DNA from: Erythrobacteraceae bacterium
GTDB taxonomy: Bacteria > Pseudomonadota > Alphaproteobacteria > Sphingomonadales > Sphingomonadaceae
NCBI GenBank assembly: GCA_027489095.1
Contig: JAIYAL010000207.1
Span: forward strand, 1-58,291
Length of the DNA stretch: 58,291 nt
Reading direction: 5' to 3'
Part shown: positions 26,538 to 34,975 of the stretch, one piece after another
How positions within the stretch are numbered: the first letter of the stretch is position 1
Layout: the number at the start of each line of letters is the position of its first letter
Translations under genes and position numbers: made by a program
The notes under the pieces: generated by a model
What the model was told of the DNA's origin: nothing
The model's database searches: none
What the model saw: only the letters and a program-made list of their open reading frames with translations

Positions 26538-26839
26538 TGGCACGTACGCCAAAAAATGAGCAAGGCAGTCCAGCCGAGGAGCCTCGTGGTCCTCCACGAG
26601 ACCTTCATCCCATCGCAGATATTCGTTTCGTCATCACCGAACTTGCTACCCTCGGACAAAAAGTCGAAAATCTGGTGGATAGAATATCCGATCTGAGGTC
26701 GGAACAAAAGGATGCCCGAGATCGACTTCATTCGATTGAAAAAGGCGTTTCTTTTGTAAAGGGTGCTTTGTGGGTTTTTGGTGGTATATTTGCGATTATG
26801 TTGGTTATTCTGGGTGTCCTACTTAGAAAGCTGATGTAA
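26537..26839 (+). CDS. Small coiled-coil membrane protein in low-GC island (second gene)
   Basis: 100 residues: a Pro-rich N-terminus, a heptad-like helix (residues about 30-70, ITELATLGQKVENLVDRISD and on to DRLHSIEKG), then a single membrane segment GALWVFGGIFAIMLVILGVLL with a basic end RKLM. The helix-plus-C-terminal-anchor shape recalls phage XhlA-type lysis accessories and small membrane anchors, but no homology is claimed. Coupled to the gene before it. Its last 21 bp overlap the 3' end of the convergent uup gene. Confidence 0.65.
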   Translation: MARTPKNEQGSPAEEPRGPPRDLHPIADIRFVITELATLGQKVENLVDRISDLRSEQKDARDRLHSIEKGVSFVKGALWVFGGIFAIMLVILGVLLRKLM

Positions 26840-28681
26840 TCCCTCGACCATCTCGGCGAGCGTCAACCAGCGTTCTTCCGCCGCGTCGCGTTCAGCCCGC
26901 GCGTTGGCGATCCCTTGGCTGATCGTCGCGAACCGCTGCGGGTCTTTTGCGTAGAGTTCGGGATCGTTCAGCAGCGCCTCGCCCTTGGCGATCGCGGCTT
27001 CGAGCTCCTCGATCCGGGCTGGCAGGATCTCATAGTCGCGCTGGTCCTTGTAGGAGAGTTTGGGCGCAGCGGCGGGTTTTGTAGGAGCCGGTCTCAGACC
27101 CCCCTCAGGTGCCGCATTTGTCCGGCCTTGACCCCCGCTAGACCCCGGCTTGCCCCCTGTTAGGGGTGCTTTTCTACGTGCTTCCCAATCGGCATATCCG
27201 CCAGCGACAATATCCACCTTGCCCGATCCGTCGAGCCCTAGGGTGATGGTCACCGTGCGATCAAGGAAGTCGCGGTCGTGGCTGACGATCAGCACCGTGC
27301 CATCGAAATCAGCGATAACTTCCTGAAGAAGATCAAGGGTTTCGAGGTCGAGATCGTTGGTCGGCTCGTCCAGGACGAGGAGATTGGCAGTCCGCGCAAA
27401 CTCGCGCGCCAGCAGCAGGCGCGAGCGTTCGCCGCCCGACAGAATGCCGATTTTGGTGTCGACGAGGCCGGGATCGAATAGGAAATCCTTGAGGTAGGCT
27501 TGAACGTGTTTGCGCACGCCCCGGACATCGATCCAGTCGCCGCCCTCGGCGAGGATCTGACGGACGGTGGCGCCCGGTTCGAGGAGCTTTCTCTGCTGGT
27601 CGATCATCACGCCGGTCAGCGTGCGGGCGTGGGTAACGCTGCCAGTGTCGGGCTCGATCTCTTTGGTGAGCAATTTCAACAGGGTAGTCTTACCCGCGCC
27701 GTTCGCGCCGACGATCCCGATGCGGTCGCCGTTCTGGATCCGCAGGGAGAACGGCTTGATGATCGCCCGATCACCGTAAGTCTTTGAAATATTATCCGCG
27801 ACGATCACCGACTTCGACTTGAAGTCGTCATCGCTGGCGAGCTTGAGCTTGGCCGTGCCCGCGCCCGATATCATCGCCGCCCTGACGGCGCGCATCTGGT
27901 AAAGCTTTTCAAGCCGGCCCTGGTTGCGCTTGCGCCTTGCGGTGACCCCGCGCTCGAGCCAGTGCGCTTCAAGTTTCAGTTTCGTATCAAGGCGTTCCGC
28001 CGCGCGGGCCTCCTCGGCATAGACCTGTTCCTCCCACGCCTCGTACCCGCCAAAGCCGATCTCCTTGCGCCGCATTGTGCCCCGGTCGAGCCACAGCGTC
28101 GCGCGGGTCAGGCGGGTGAGGAAGGTCCGGTCGTGGCTGATCGTGATGAAGGCCCCGCGATAGCGCGAGAGCCAGTCTTCCAGCCAGTCGATCGCGCTCA
28201 GATCAAGGTGGTTGGTCGGCTCGTCCAGCAGGATGAGATCGGGCTCCTGTGCCAGGGCGCGGGCAATCGCCGCGCGTCGCCGCTCACCTCCGCTGGCAGT
28301 CGCCGCCTCGCGGCTCATGTCGATGCCGAGCTGGCCGGCGATCGCCTCGACCTCGTGGCCTGCGGGGGCATCCTCGCCGCCGAGTGCAAAGTCCATGAGG
28401 GTCGGATAGGCTGCGAAATCAGGATCTTGTTCAAGAAAGACGATCTTCGTGTTCGGCTTCACCCGCCGCAGCCCGCGGTCGGCGTCGATCTTGCCGGTCA
28501 CGAGTCGAAGCAGTGTCGTCTTGCCCGCGCCGTTACGCCCGATCAGCGCCAGTCGGTCGCCGGGGAGAACATGAAGATCGATCGGCGCCGCGCCGGAGGT
28601 CGGGGTCGGGCCGCCGAACAGCCAGCGACCGCCCTGCTGCAACGCGAGGTTCTCGAAGGAGAAGATGGGAGGCTGAGCCAT
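26819..28681 (-). CDS. uup: ABC-F family ATPase, Uup type
   Basis: 620 residues, two ABC ATPase modules on one chain without membrane segments. Module 1 has GRNGAGKTT, SGGERRR and DEPTNHLD; module 2 has GANGAGKTT, SGGERSR and DEPTNDLD. A charged C-terminal coiled coil (ARIEELEAAIAKGEALLNDP) follows a Gly/Pro-rich linker at about residues 500-540. Uup-type ABC-F proteins act on ribosomes and affect genome stability. The linker is encoded by a run of GGGGTCTA-like repeats (27091-27170). The last codons (LHQLSK) are AT-richer and overlap the neighbouring island. Confidence 0.92.
   Translation of the reverse strand: MAQPPIFSFENLALQQGGRWLFGGPTPTSGAAPIDLHVLPGDRLALIGRNGAGKTTLLRLVTGKIDADRGLRRVKPNTKIVFLEQDPDFAAYPTLMDFALGGEDAPAGHEVEAIAGQLGIDMSREAATASGGERRRAAIARALAQEPDLILLDEPTNHLDLSAIDWLEDWLSRYRGAFITISHDRTFLTRLTRATLWLDRGTMRRKEIGFGGYEAWEEQVYAEEARAAERLDTKLKLEAHWLERGVTARRKRNQGRLEKLYQMRAVRAAMISGAGTAKLKLASDDDFKSKSVIVADNISKTYGDRAIIKPFSLRIQNGDRIGIVGANGAGKTTLLKLLTKEIEPDTGSVTHARTLTGVMIDQQRKLLEPGATVRQILAEGGDWIDVRGVRKHVQAYLKDFLFDPGLVDTKIGILSGGERSRLLLAREFARTANLLVLDEPTNDLDLETLDLLQEVIADFDGTVLIVSHDRDFLDRTVTITLGLDGSGKVDIVAGGYADWEARRKAPLTGGKPGSSGGQGRTNAAPEGGLRPAPTKPAAAPKLSYKDQRDYEILPARIEELEAAIAKGEALLNDPELYAKDPQRFATISQGIANARAERDAAEERWLTLAEMVEGLHQLSK
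27091..27170. repeat. GGGGTCTA-type repeats inside the uup linker
   Basis: On the minus strand this segment contains GGGGTCTAG, GGGGGTCAAG and GGGGGGTCTGAG in about 60 bp. The same words recur at 48541-48595 outside any gene. Here they remain in frame and encode the Gly/Pro-rich linker between the second ATPase module and the coiled coil. Confidence 0.5.
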
Positions 28682-28807
28682 GGCTCGCGCACCTAGGGGC
28701 TGGGGGCCTTAGGAACAAGCCCCGCAACAGGCCCGCGCGGCTTCGATCGGTTCAGTCGCGCGAAAGGCCTCCCGCGCCATGGCTGCGGCGAAACAAAGGA
28801 CAACACT

Positions 28808-29554
28808 ATGATCAAGATCGCCATTCCGCTTGCCGCCGCTGCCACCGCTGCGCTGGCCTTCCCGTCCGCCGCGCTGGCTGCTCCGCAGGTCGACATCAAG
28901 GCCACTGGCCCGGTGATCGAACTCAATGTCTATGAAAGCGTCGCAGGAGCGCCCGACATCGTGACCATTGGCGCGGGCGTTTCGACAAGCGCGCCGAGCG
29001 CGGTCGATGCGATGCGGCAGAACGCTGCGGCCATGACCAAGGTGATTGCGCGGATCAAGGCGCTCGGCATTCCCGACAAGGATATCCAGACCACCGGGAT
29101 CGCCCTTAGTGCGCAATATGATTATCAGGACTCCGGCCCCGTGTTCCGCGGCTATCAGGCGGCCAATCGGGTGAGCGTGATCCTGCGCAAGGTCGATGAT
29201 ACGGGCCCCCTGCTCGACGCGCTGGTCGAGGCCGGGGCCACCGACATCAGCGGGCCTGAATTCGGCATCGAGAACGATAACTCCGCTAGGGAGGAAGCGC
29301 GCAAACGTGCGGTCACCCGCGGCGAGGCGCAGGCCAGGGCCTATGCCAAGATGCTGGGCTACGAGGGCGTGAGAGTGCTCGCCGTTTCGGAAAGCATCGA
29401 GGGCGGCTTCCCGATGTTCGAGGCGACCAAGTCCGTTGCGCTGGCTGTGGACGCGGCGGTACCGACGCCGGTGCAGCCTGGGCAGGTCGCGACCGGGGTC
29501 AGCGTCACGATCACCTACGAACTGACCGGGACCGGCACTTCGCCCGCCAAATAG
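28808..29554 (+). CDS. SIMPL domain (DUF541) exported protein
   Basis: 248 residues with a signal peptide (MIKIAIPLAAAATAALAFPSAALAAP). The SIMPL pattern is clear: ELNVYESVAGAPDIVTIGAGV, MRQNAAAMTKVIARIKALGI, DIQTTGIALSAQYDY, FRGYQAANRVSVILR, and RKRAVTRGEAQARAYAKMLG. These periplasmic or outer-membrane proteins have been linked to stress tolerance in other bacteria, but no molecular activity is established. It stands alone, upstream of the PepSY gene on the same strand. Confidence 0.9.
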   Translation: MIKIAIPLAAAATAALAFPSAALAAPQVDIKATGPVIELNVYESVAGAPDIVTIGAGVSTSAPSAVDAMRQNAAAMTKVIARIKALGIPDKDIQTTGIALSAQYDYQDSGPVFRGYQAANRVSVILRKVDDTGPLLDALVEAGATDISGPEFGIENDNSAREEARKRAVTRGEAQARAYAKMLGYEGVRVLAVSESIEGGFPMFEATKSVALAVDAAVPTPVQPGQVATGVSVTITYELTGTGTSPAK

Positions 29555-29601
29555 GCCATTCACGGCTTGTTCAATGGAACCGGGCTAGGCATGGTCCCAA
29601 C

Positions 29602-29910
29602 ATGAAACCGCTCCATGCCCTAATGCTCTTGCCGCTTGCCGTGCTCGCCGTCGCCGGTGCCCCTGCCATCGCGCAGGAGCAGGCTCGCGGCGAGCAGGAC
29701 GATGCGCGCCGCGAGGCGATGGCCGGAACCCAGCTTTCCCTGCGCCAGATCGAAGCGCGCATCCTTCCCCGTATGGGAGATGCCGAGTATCTTGGCCCTG
29801 CCTATGATTCCACTGCGCGTGTCTACCGTCTGAAGTTCATCCGCAACGGGCGCGTGAGCTATGTCGATGTTGACGCCCGCACCGGCGACATCATCGGCCG
29901 ATCACGCTGA
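29602..29910 (+). CDS. PepSY domain-containing exported protein
   Basis: 102 residues: signal peptide MKPLHALMLLPLAVLAVAGAPAIAQ, then one PepSY-like unit (SLRQIEARILPRMGDAEYLG, ARVYRLKFIRNGRVSYVDVD, ARTGDIIG). It lies 124 bp upstream of a PhoP-type regulator and its kinase. PepSY proteins beside PhoPQ-like pairs are common in alphaproteobacteria and may modulate the sensor. That link is an inference from position. Confidence 0.85.
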   Translation: MKPLHALMLLPLAVLAVAGAPAIAQEQARGEQDDARREAMAGTQLSLRQIEARILPRMGDAEYLGPAYDSTARVYRLKFIRNGRVSYVDVDARTGDIIGRSR

Positions 29911-30034
29911 CAGGCGAGGCGGCCTTGTTCAATCGGTTGGGGACAGCGGCGCGGCCGAAGCGGGGCGATTGCTTGACGCTCGCACCCCAAAAGCGCACGA
30001 CCCGCGCCGCAGCAACTCTTGGAAACGGTGGATA

Positions 30035-30712
30035 ATGCGCATTCTAATCGTCGAAGACGAACCGACCCTTGGCGCGCAGCTCAAGGCGACGCTGGAACAG
30101 CAGGGCTATGCGGTCGACCTCTCGGCCGATGGCGAGGACGGGCATTTCATGGGTTCGACCGAGGCCTATGATGCTGTCGTGCTCGACCTTGGTCTGCCCG
30201 AGATTGACGGGCTGACCGTGCTGGGCATGTGGCGGCGCGAGGGGCGGACCTTCCCGGTCCTGGTGCTAACCGCGCGCGACAGCTGGAGCGACAAGGTCGC
30301 TGGCCTCGATGCGGGCGCGGACGATTACCTTGCCAAGCCCTTTCAGACCGAGGAACTGATCGCTCGCCTGCGCGCGCTGATCCGCCGCGCGTCGGGCAAC
30401 ACCTCCTCGGAACTCACTGCTGGCGACGTGCGGCTGGACACCCGTTCGGGCCGCGTGACGCTCGATGGTGAGCCAGTCAAGCTGACCGCGCAGGAGTACA
30501 AGCTGCTCTCTTACCTCATGCACCACAAGGGCAAGGTGGTGAGCCGCACCGAACTCATCGAGCACATCTACGATCAGGATTTCGACCGCGATTCCAACAC
30601 GATTGAAGTTTTCGTCACCCGCATCCGCAAGAAGCTCGGCGCAGACGTGATTACGACTATCCGTGGCCTCGGTTACAGCCTCGACGACCCCGCCGAGCCC
30701 CCGCGCGCCTGA
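30035..30712 (+). CDS. OmpR/PhoP-family response regulator
   Basis: 225 residues. The receiver has IVEDEPTLG, phospho-acceptor Asp51 (VVLDLGLPE), the LTARD switch Thr and LAKPF Lys. The C-terminal winged helix has KLTAQEYKLLSYLMHHKGKVVSRTELI and the end TIRGLGYSLD. It is closest in style to PhoP. The kinase gene follows after 73 bp, or overlaps if that gene uses an upstream start. It probably controls envelope functions; targets are not visible. Confidence 0.95.
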   Translation: MRILIVEDEPTLGAQLKATLEQQGYAVDLSADGEDGHFMGSTEAYDAVVLDLGLPEIDGLTVLGMWRREGRTFPVLVLTARDSWSDKVAGLDAGADDYLAKPFQTEELIARLRALIRRASGNTSSELTAGDVRLDTRSGRVTLDGEPVKLTAQEYKLLSYLMHHKGKVVSRTELIEHIYDQDFDRDSNTIEVFVTRIRKKLGADVITTIRGLGYSLDDPAEPPRA

Positions 30713-30785
30713 CGCGGCGGCAACCGGCGGCGATGCGCCGACGACCTTGCCTGACGGCGAGGGCGTAGCTGCGCCCCTTAGGGTA

Positions 30786-32174
30786 ATGGCTGAAGGTGAG
30801 ACCAAGCCGCGCGCGAGCCTTGCGCGGCGCATGGGTCTTATTGCGGCGGGTTGGATCCTCGTCCTCCTGCTGGGCGGCGGCGTCGCGCTCGAGCGCACGC
30901 TTACCACGCAAGTCGAAGCCAATTTCGACGAGCAGCTCGACTACATCCTCACAGCGATGATCGCCTCGGCCGAAATCGACGCGAGCGGCGAAGTCTATTT
31001 CTACCGCACCTTGGGCGATCAGCGCTTCCTCGAGCCGGGCAGCGGGCTCTATTGGCAGATCAGTGGCGGCAGTTACGAGCCGTGGCCCTCGCGCAGTCTG
31101 TGGGACCGGACGTTGACGCTCCACGGGGCAAGCAGCAAGGATGGACATTTCGACAGCGACATCCATTTCTACAATTCCGACCAGTTCCCCGGCGAGCCGC
31201 TCCGCATTGCCGAGCGAACCGTGATCCTCCCGGGCAGCGAGACACGCTGGACCTTTGCCGTCGCCAGTGCGACCGAGCAGATGGACACCCAGATCGGCCG
31301 CGTGCGCTTGATCTTGATCTGGAGCTTCGCGGTTCTGGGACTGGGGTTGCTGTTGATGGCGCTGCTCCAGATCCGCTACGGCCTTTCGCCGCTGCGCCGG
31401 GTGCGTGCGGCAATCCAGAATCTGCGCACCACCGGTGCAAACCGCATAACCGATCCGCTCCCCCTTGAAGTGCAGCCGTTGGTCGAAGAGCTGAACGCGC
31501 TGCTCGAGCATTCCGAGCGGCAGGCCGAGGAAGCGCGGCGCCACGCGGGCAATCTCGCGCACGCGCTCAAGACCCCGCTCACTGTGCTGACCAACGCTGC
31601 CACCGCCCGCGCGCCCGATCTTGGTGATGCGGTAATGCGCGAAACTCGCACGATGCAGCGCCATGTCGACCACCACCTTGCCCGCGCCCGCGCTGTCGGT
31701 CGCCGCGCGGTCGGCCATGCGCGCACCAACGTGATGGCGAGCGCCGAGGCGGTCAGGCGCGCGGTCGAGCGGCTCTACCCCGAAGGCCGCCTCGACATCG
31801 CCGGCAGTCGCAATTCCACAGTCGCACTGGAGCGGCAGGACCTCGACGAACTGCTCGGGAACCTTATCGAGAACGCCGCCAAGTATGGCGGGGGTAGCGT
31901 GTTCGTCACCATCGACCCCGACGAGAGCTTGGCCCCGCACGATCCACGGCAATGCCTGATCTGGGTCGAGGACGACGGCACGGGAATCCCCGAGGCCGAG
32001 CGGACACGTATCTTCGATCGCGGCGTGCGCCTCGATACCGACAAGCCCGGCACAGGGCTCGGCCTGGCGATCGTGCGCGATGTGGCAGAGATCTACGGCG
32101 GCAGCGTGATGCTCGGCACCAGTGAGGACCTCGGCGGGTTGCTCGTTGAGCTGCGGCTGCCCAGAGCGGACTGA
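30786..32174 (+). CDS. PhoQ-like sensor histidine kinase
   Basis: 462 residues from the ATG at 30786. An in-frame GTG at 30663 would overlap the regulator gene and cannot be excluded. Two membrane helices (LIAAGWILVLLLGGGVAL and LILIWSFAVLGLGLLLMALL) enclose a periplasmic domain of about 150 residues with no obvious acidic cluster. Then come a HAMP-like stretch, the H box NLAHALKTPLTVL, N box NLIENAAKYG, VEDDGTGIPEAE and GTGLGLAIVRDVAEIYGG. HALKTPL is the PhoQ-type wording. It is the partner of the preceding regulator. Confidence 0.92.
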   Translation: MAEGETKPRASLARRMGLIAAGWILVLLLGGGVALERTLTTQVEANFDEQLDYILTAMIASAEIDASGEVYFYRTLGDQRFLEPGSGLYWQISGGSYEPWPSRSLWDRTLTLHGASSKDGHFDSDIHFYNSDQFPGEPLRIAERTVILPGSETRWTFAVASATEQMDTQIGRVRLILIWSFAVLGLGLLLMALLQIRYGLSPLRRVRAAIQNLRTTGANRITDPLPLEVQPLVEELNALLEHSERQAEEARRHAGNLAHALKTPLTVLTNAATARAPDLGDAVMRETRTMQRHVDHHLARARAVGRRAVGHARTNVMASAEAVRRAVERLYPEGRLDIAGSRNSTVALERQDLDELLGNLIENAAKYGGGSVFVTIDPDESLAPHDPRQCLIWVEDDGTGIPEAERTRIFDRGVRLDTDKPGTGLGLAIVRDVAEIYGGSVMLGTSEDLGGLLVELRLPRAD

Positions 32175-32192
32175 CCGTGCGGACTGACCGTT
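32167..32192. repeat. 13-bp perfect tandem duplication at a stop codon
   Basis: GCGGACTGACCGT occurs twice head to tail. The first copy includes the last codons and TGA of the kinase gene, so the stop is unaffected by the duplication. Confidence 0.8.
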
Positions 32193-32261
32193 CGCACTAA
32201 GCCGCGAAGGGTTTGCCGCAGCGCCGCGTTTGGGATGCAGGAGCTCTGACCGATCATTGCA

Positions 32262-32879
32262 ATGAACGCCGCTGGCACGCCTCTGTCCCAAGCCCCCCAG
32301 AACGCCCTCGCCGGTGCCGAGGCGGCATGGGCGCAGCGGCTCGCTGCACGAGATGCTGAGGCGCTGCGTGAGGTGATCGCGCTCCACGGCGCGCGGCTCC
32401 ACCGCACCGCGTGGCGTATGACTGGCGATGCACAGGAGGCTGAGGACATCGTGCAGGAAGCCATGCTCCGCCTATGGGACCAGGCACCGCGGATCGTCCA
32501 ACGTCATTCGACCGGTAGCGGGGCAGCGGCGGGACTGCAGCTGGGCGGCTGGTTGCAGCGTGTGGTCACCAATCTCGCCATCGACCGGCTGCGCCGGACG
32601 CGGCGGATGAGCGATGCCGAAGTGCCCGACCGCGAGGACGATTCGCCCCGCGCGGATGCCCTCGTCGAAGCGCGCGAGGAGGGTTCGCGCGCCCGCGCGC
32701 TGATCGCCGCGCTGCCGGAACGGCAACGCGCCGCAATCGTGCTGACCTATTATGAGGAGCTGCCCAATGCTGAAGCTGCGGCTGCTCTGGACATGAACTT
32801 AAAGGCCTTCGAATCCCTGCTGCACCGCGCCCGCGCGAGCCTGCGACAGGCCTTCGCGGCGCAGGAAGGTGGCAAATGA
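32262..32879 (+). CDS. ECF-family RNA polymerase sigma factor
   Basis: 205 residues. Region 2 (AEAAWAQRLAARDAEALREVI, TAWRMTGDAQEAEDIVQEAMLRLW, VVTNLAIDRLRRTRR) and region 4 (ALPERQRAAIVLTYYEELPNAEAAAALDM, FESLLHRARASLR) are present with nothing else, the ECF layout. A longer-than-usual linker between them includes HSTGSGAAAGLQ. The following gene overlaps by 4 bp (ATGA) and encodes a one-span membrane protein, so the pair looks like sigma factor and anti-sigma factor. Confidence 0.92.
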   Translation: MNAAGTPLSQAPQNALAGAEAAWAQRLAARDAEALREVIALHGARLHRTAWRMTGDAQEAEDIVQEAMLRLWDQAPRIVQRHSTGSGAAAGLQLGGWLQRVVTNLAIDRLRRTRRMSDAEVPDREDDSPRADALVEAREEGSRARALIAALPERQRAAIVLTYYEELPNAEAAAALDMNLKAFESLLHRARASLRQAFAAQEGGK

Positions 32880-33805
32880 GCGTCAACACACAAGGTCACG
32901 ACGGTGGCCCGATCCTGCCCGGCACCCCGCTTGCCCGCGCCCTGAGCGCGGGCGCCGTGCCACCCCTCTCCAATGGTTTCGCCGATCGCGTGGTCGCCGC
33001 GGCCGAAGCGAGGCCAGAACCTCTGCCTGAGCTGCGCCGCCGTTCTGGTCGGTGGTCGAACTGGCGGACCGGTCGGAGGCTTGCGGTTGGATTTGCGGGC
33101 GTGGTCGCGCTGGCGAGCGCGGCGGCGGCGACGGGGCTGCTCCAGCAGCTTGCCATCCCCGTGCCATCGGCAGGGACGATCTGGGCGAGCATTTCCGGCC
33201 CAGCGCGCGCCGCACCCGCGCCGTCGCCGTCTGCGGCTGCGGCTGCAAGTTCCGTCGCAACGGACGAAGCGGTAGCGCCGCAGCCTGTCGGGATCGCGGG
33301 GCCGATCGACACGCCCGAGGAGCTGGGCGAGGCTTTCCGCCGGGTCGACGCCCTGCGAGACAAACGCCGCGAGGTGCGCCGCGCCATCATTGACCAGCGG
33401 ATCGCCGACGAGATCGCGCGCCGCAGCGCTGCGGGTCTTTCGCCGCCAACGCCCGCCGAACTGGCGGCAGTGCGCGAACGAATCGACGCCGCGCAGTCGC
33501 GCCGACAGCAATCCGTCGATGCGAGGCTCAAGGAGCGCCGCGAGGATCTGCAACGGCGCGTAGAGGCCGGCGAGGCGATCACCCGCAGAGACATTTTGCG
33601 CCCGCAAGCGACGCGGCAAGACCTGCCCGAAGGCAGCGAGGCTTTCGAGACCCTTCGCAAGATGACCCCCCGCGAACGGCGGGAAGCCTGGCGCGCCCTG
33701 CCGCCCGAACAACGCGCCGCGCTCGCCGAGGAATATCGCACGCGTCGTGCTGCGGCGCGTGCGCCCGCGCCCAACCCCTCCGCTGCCCCCACGCCAGCGG
33801 AATAA
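32876..33805 (+). CDS. One-span membrane protein, probable anti-sigma factor
   Basis: 309 residues. A cytosolic N-terminal part of about 65 residues (a helical PLSNGFADRVVAAAEARPE stretch) precedes one membrane segment (LAVGFAGVVALASAAAATGLL), then an Ala/Pro-rich spacer and a periplasmic helical domain dense in Arg, Glu and Gln (RRVDALRDKRREVRRAIIDQ) ending with KMTPRERREAWRALPPEQR. That last phrase is like DUF3106/periplasmic sensor proteins. Coupled to the sigma factor gene, it is inferred to hold it inactive until an envelope signal. No zinc-binding HxxxCxxC motif is seen in the N-terminal part. Confidence 0.7.
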   Translation: MSVNTQGHDGGPILPGTPLARALSAGAVPPLSNGFADRVVAAAEARPEPLPELRRRSGRWSNWRTGRRLAVGFAGVVALASAAAATGLLQQLAIPVPSAGTIWASISGPARAAPAPSPSAAAAASSVATDEAVAPQPVGIAGPIDTPEELGEAFRRVDALRDKRREVRRAIIDQRIADEIARRSAAGLSPPTPAELAAVRERIDAAQSRRQQSVDARLKERREDLQRRVEAGEAITRRDILRPQATRQDLPEGSEAFETLRKMTPRERREAWRALPPEQRAALAEEYRTRRAAARAPAPNPSAAPTPAE

Positions 33806-33921
33806 TTGGCTGTCACCCGCGAAGGGTGCGGCGCCCCTTGAACGTTCTCCTCAGGTCACCGGCGGAATCGAAAAGGTCTCCGGAAGACCCCGCAAACTTC
33901 TGATTGGAAGGAGGAAATGCC

Positions 33922-34479
33922 ATGCTCAAGTCCCCCCTGATGCTTGCCTCGCTGACCGTACTGGCGCTGGCCGTGCCTGCCGCGGCCCAGGATCAGACCC
34001 GCACCCGAACCCATGAAGGCCCGCAGACGAGCGGCATCCAGATAACCACAGTCAACCCCGAAACGGGCACCGCAACCCGCGACCGGGTCGTGACAAACCT
34101 CAACACCGGCGGGACCGCCTCCAGCAGTGCGGTGCGCCAGCGGACTGAAACCGGGTCGACCGTGTCCGTGGTCCAGACCGGCCCGCAGGGCCGCTCACGC
34201 AGCCTCGAAGGGGAACGCACACGTACCGAGGACGGCTCAACCTTCACCGGCACCGCCACCGGCCGCGGCGGCGAGACCTATGGCCTTGCCGGGAGCCGCA
34301 GCCGCGATGGTCAGGGCAATTCGCAGGCCAGCCAGAGCGTCACCAACAGCGCTGGCGAAACTCTCGCCTCGCGTCAGCGCCTCAGCACCCGGGGCGATGG
34401 GCAGGTGAGCAACACTGTGACCCGTACCCGCGCCGATGGAATCGCTCGCCCGCCGCGTGTGCGCCGTCCGCGCGGATAG
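33922..34479 (+). CDS. Secreted Thr/Arg/Ser-rich protein of unknown function
   Basis: 185 residues with a signal peptide (MLKSPLMLASLTVLALAVPAAAQ) and GGAAGGAGG-like ribosome site just upstream. The mature part is low-complexity, dominated by Thr, Arg, Ser and Gly (QTRTRTHEG, GSTFTGTATGRGGETYG, TVTRTRADG), and predicted to be mainly beta or disordered. No cysteines are seen. I do not recognise the family. Its place 116 bp after the sigma/anti-sigma pair makes it a candidate target of that sigma factor, by position only. Confidence 0.75.
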   Translation: MLKSPLMLASLTVLALAVPAAAQDQTRTRTHEGPQTSGIQITTVNPETGTATRDRVVTNLNTGGTASSSAVRQRTETGSTVSVVQTGPQGRSRSLEGERTRTEDGSTFTGTATGRGGETYGLAGSRSRDGQGNSQASQSVTNSAGETLASRQRLSTRGDGQVSNTVTRTRADGIARPPRVRRPRG

Positions 34480-34598
34480 CATTAGGGTTTTGCCGCTCTG
34501 GCAGGCGACGCGGCCCCGCTTGTCTGCCATCCCGATGGAGCGTGCATGACATGGGCGCGCAGCTTCTGACCCGGCTGCGCGCCCCTTTTTTTGACCCA

Positions 34599-34907
34599 CT
34601 AGCCCGCTTGCGCGCGCTCGTGGTGCCGGATCACTTCCTCGATGATGAAGCGCAGGAATTTCTCGGAGAACTCGGGGTCGAGATCGGCATCTTCGGACAA
34701 TTTTCTCAGGCGCGCGATTTGCCGCGCCTCGCGGTCAGGATCGGCGGGGGGAAGCGTGGCCTTGGCCTTGTATTCGCCCACCGCCTGAGTGATCCGGAAT
34801 CGCTCGGCAAGGATATGAATCAATGCAGCGTCGATGTTGTCGATGCTCTTGCGGAACGCGGCGAGCACGGGATCGGATGCGTGAGAGACTTGCGGATCTT
34901 GCGCCAT
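34599..34907 (-). CDS. Chorismate mutase, AroQ-class (monofunctional)
   Basis: 102 residues, all-helical. The pattern FRKSIDNIDAALIHILAERFRI, VGEYKA, PPADPDREARQIARLR and FIIEEVIRHHE matches the AroQ (E. coli type) mutase domain with its Arg, Lys, Asp and Glu active-site positions. It converts chorismate to prephenate for Phe and Tyr synthesis. Not fused to prephenate dehydratase or dehydrogenase. It lies divergent to the polyprenyl synthase gene, 68 bp apart. Confidence 0.92.
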   Translation of the reverse strand: MAQDPQVSHASDPVLAAFRKSIDNIDAALIHILAERFRITQAVGEYKAKATLPPADPDREARQIARLRKLSEDADLDPEFSEKFLRFIIEEVIRHHERAQAG

Positions 34908-34975
34908 AGGACGCGAAACTAGCAGCAAATCTGCGCTTGCCAAGCGCGGCGGGGCCGCCCTAATGCCGTGCCACC

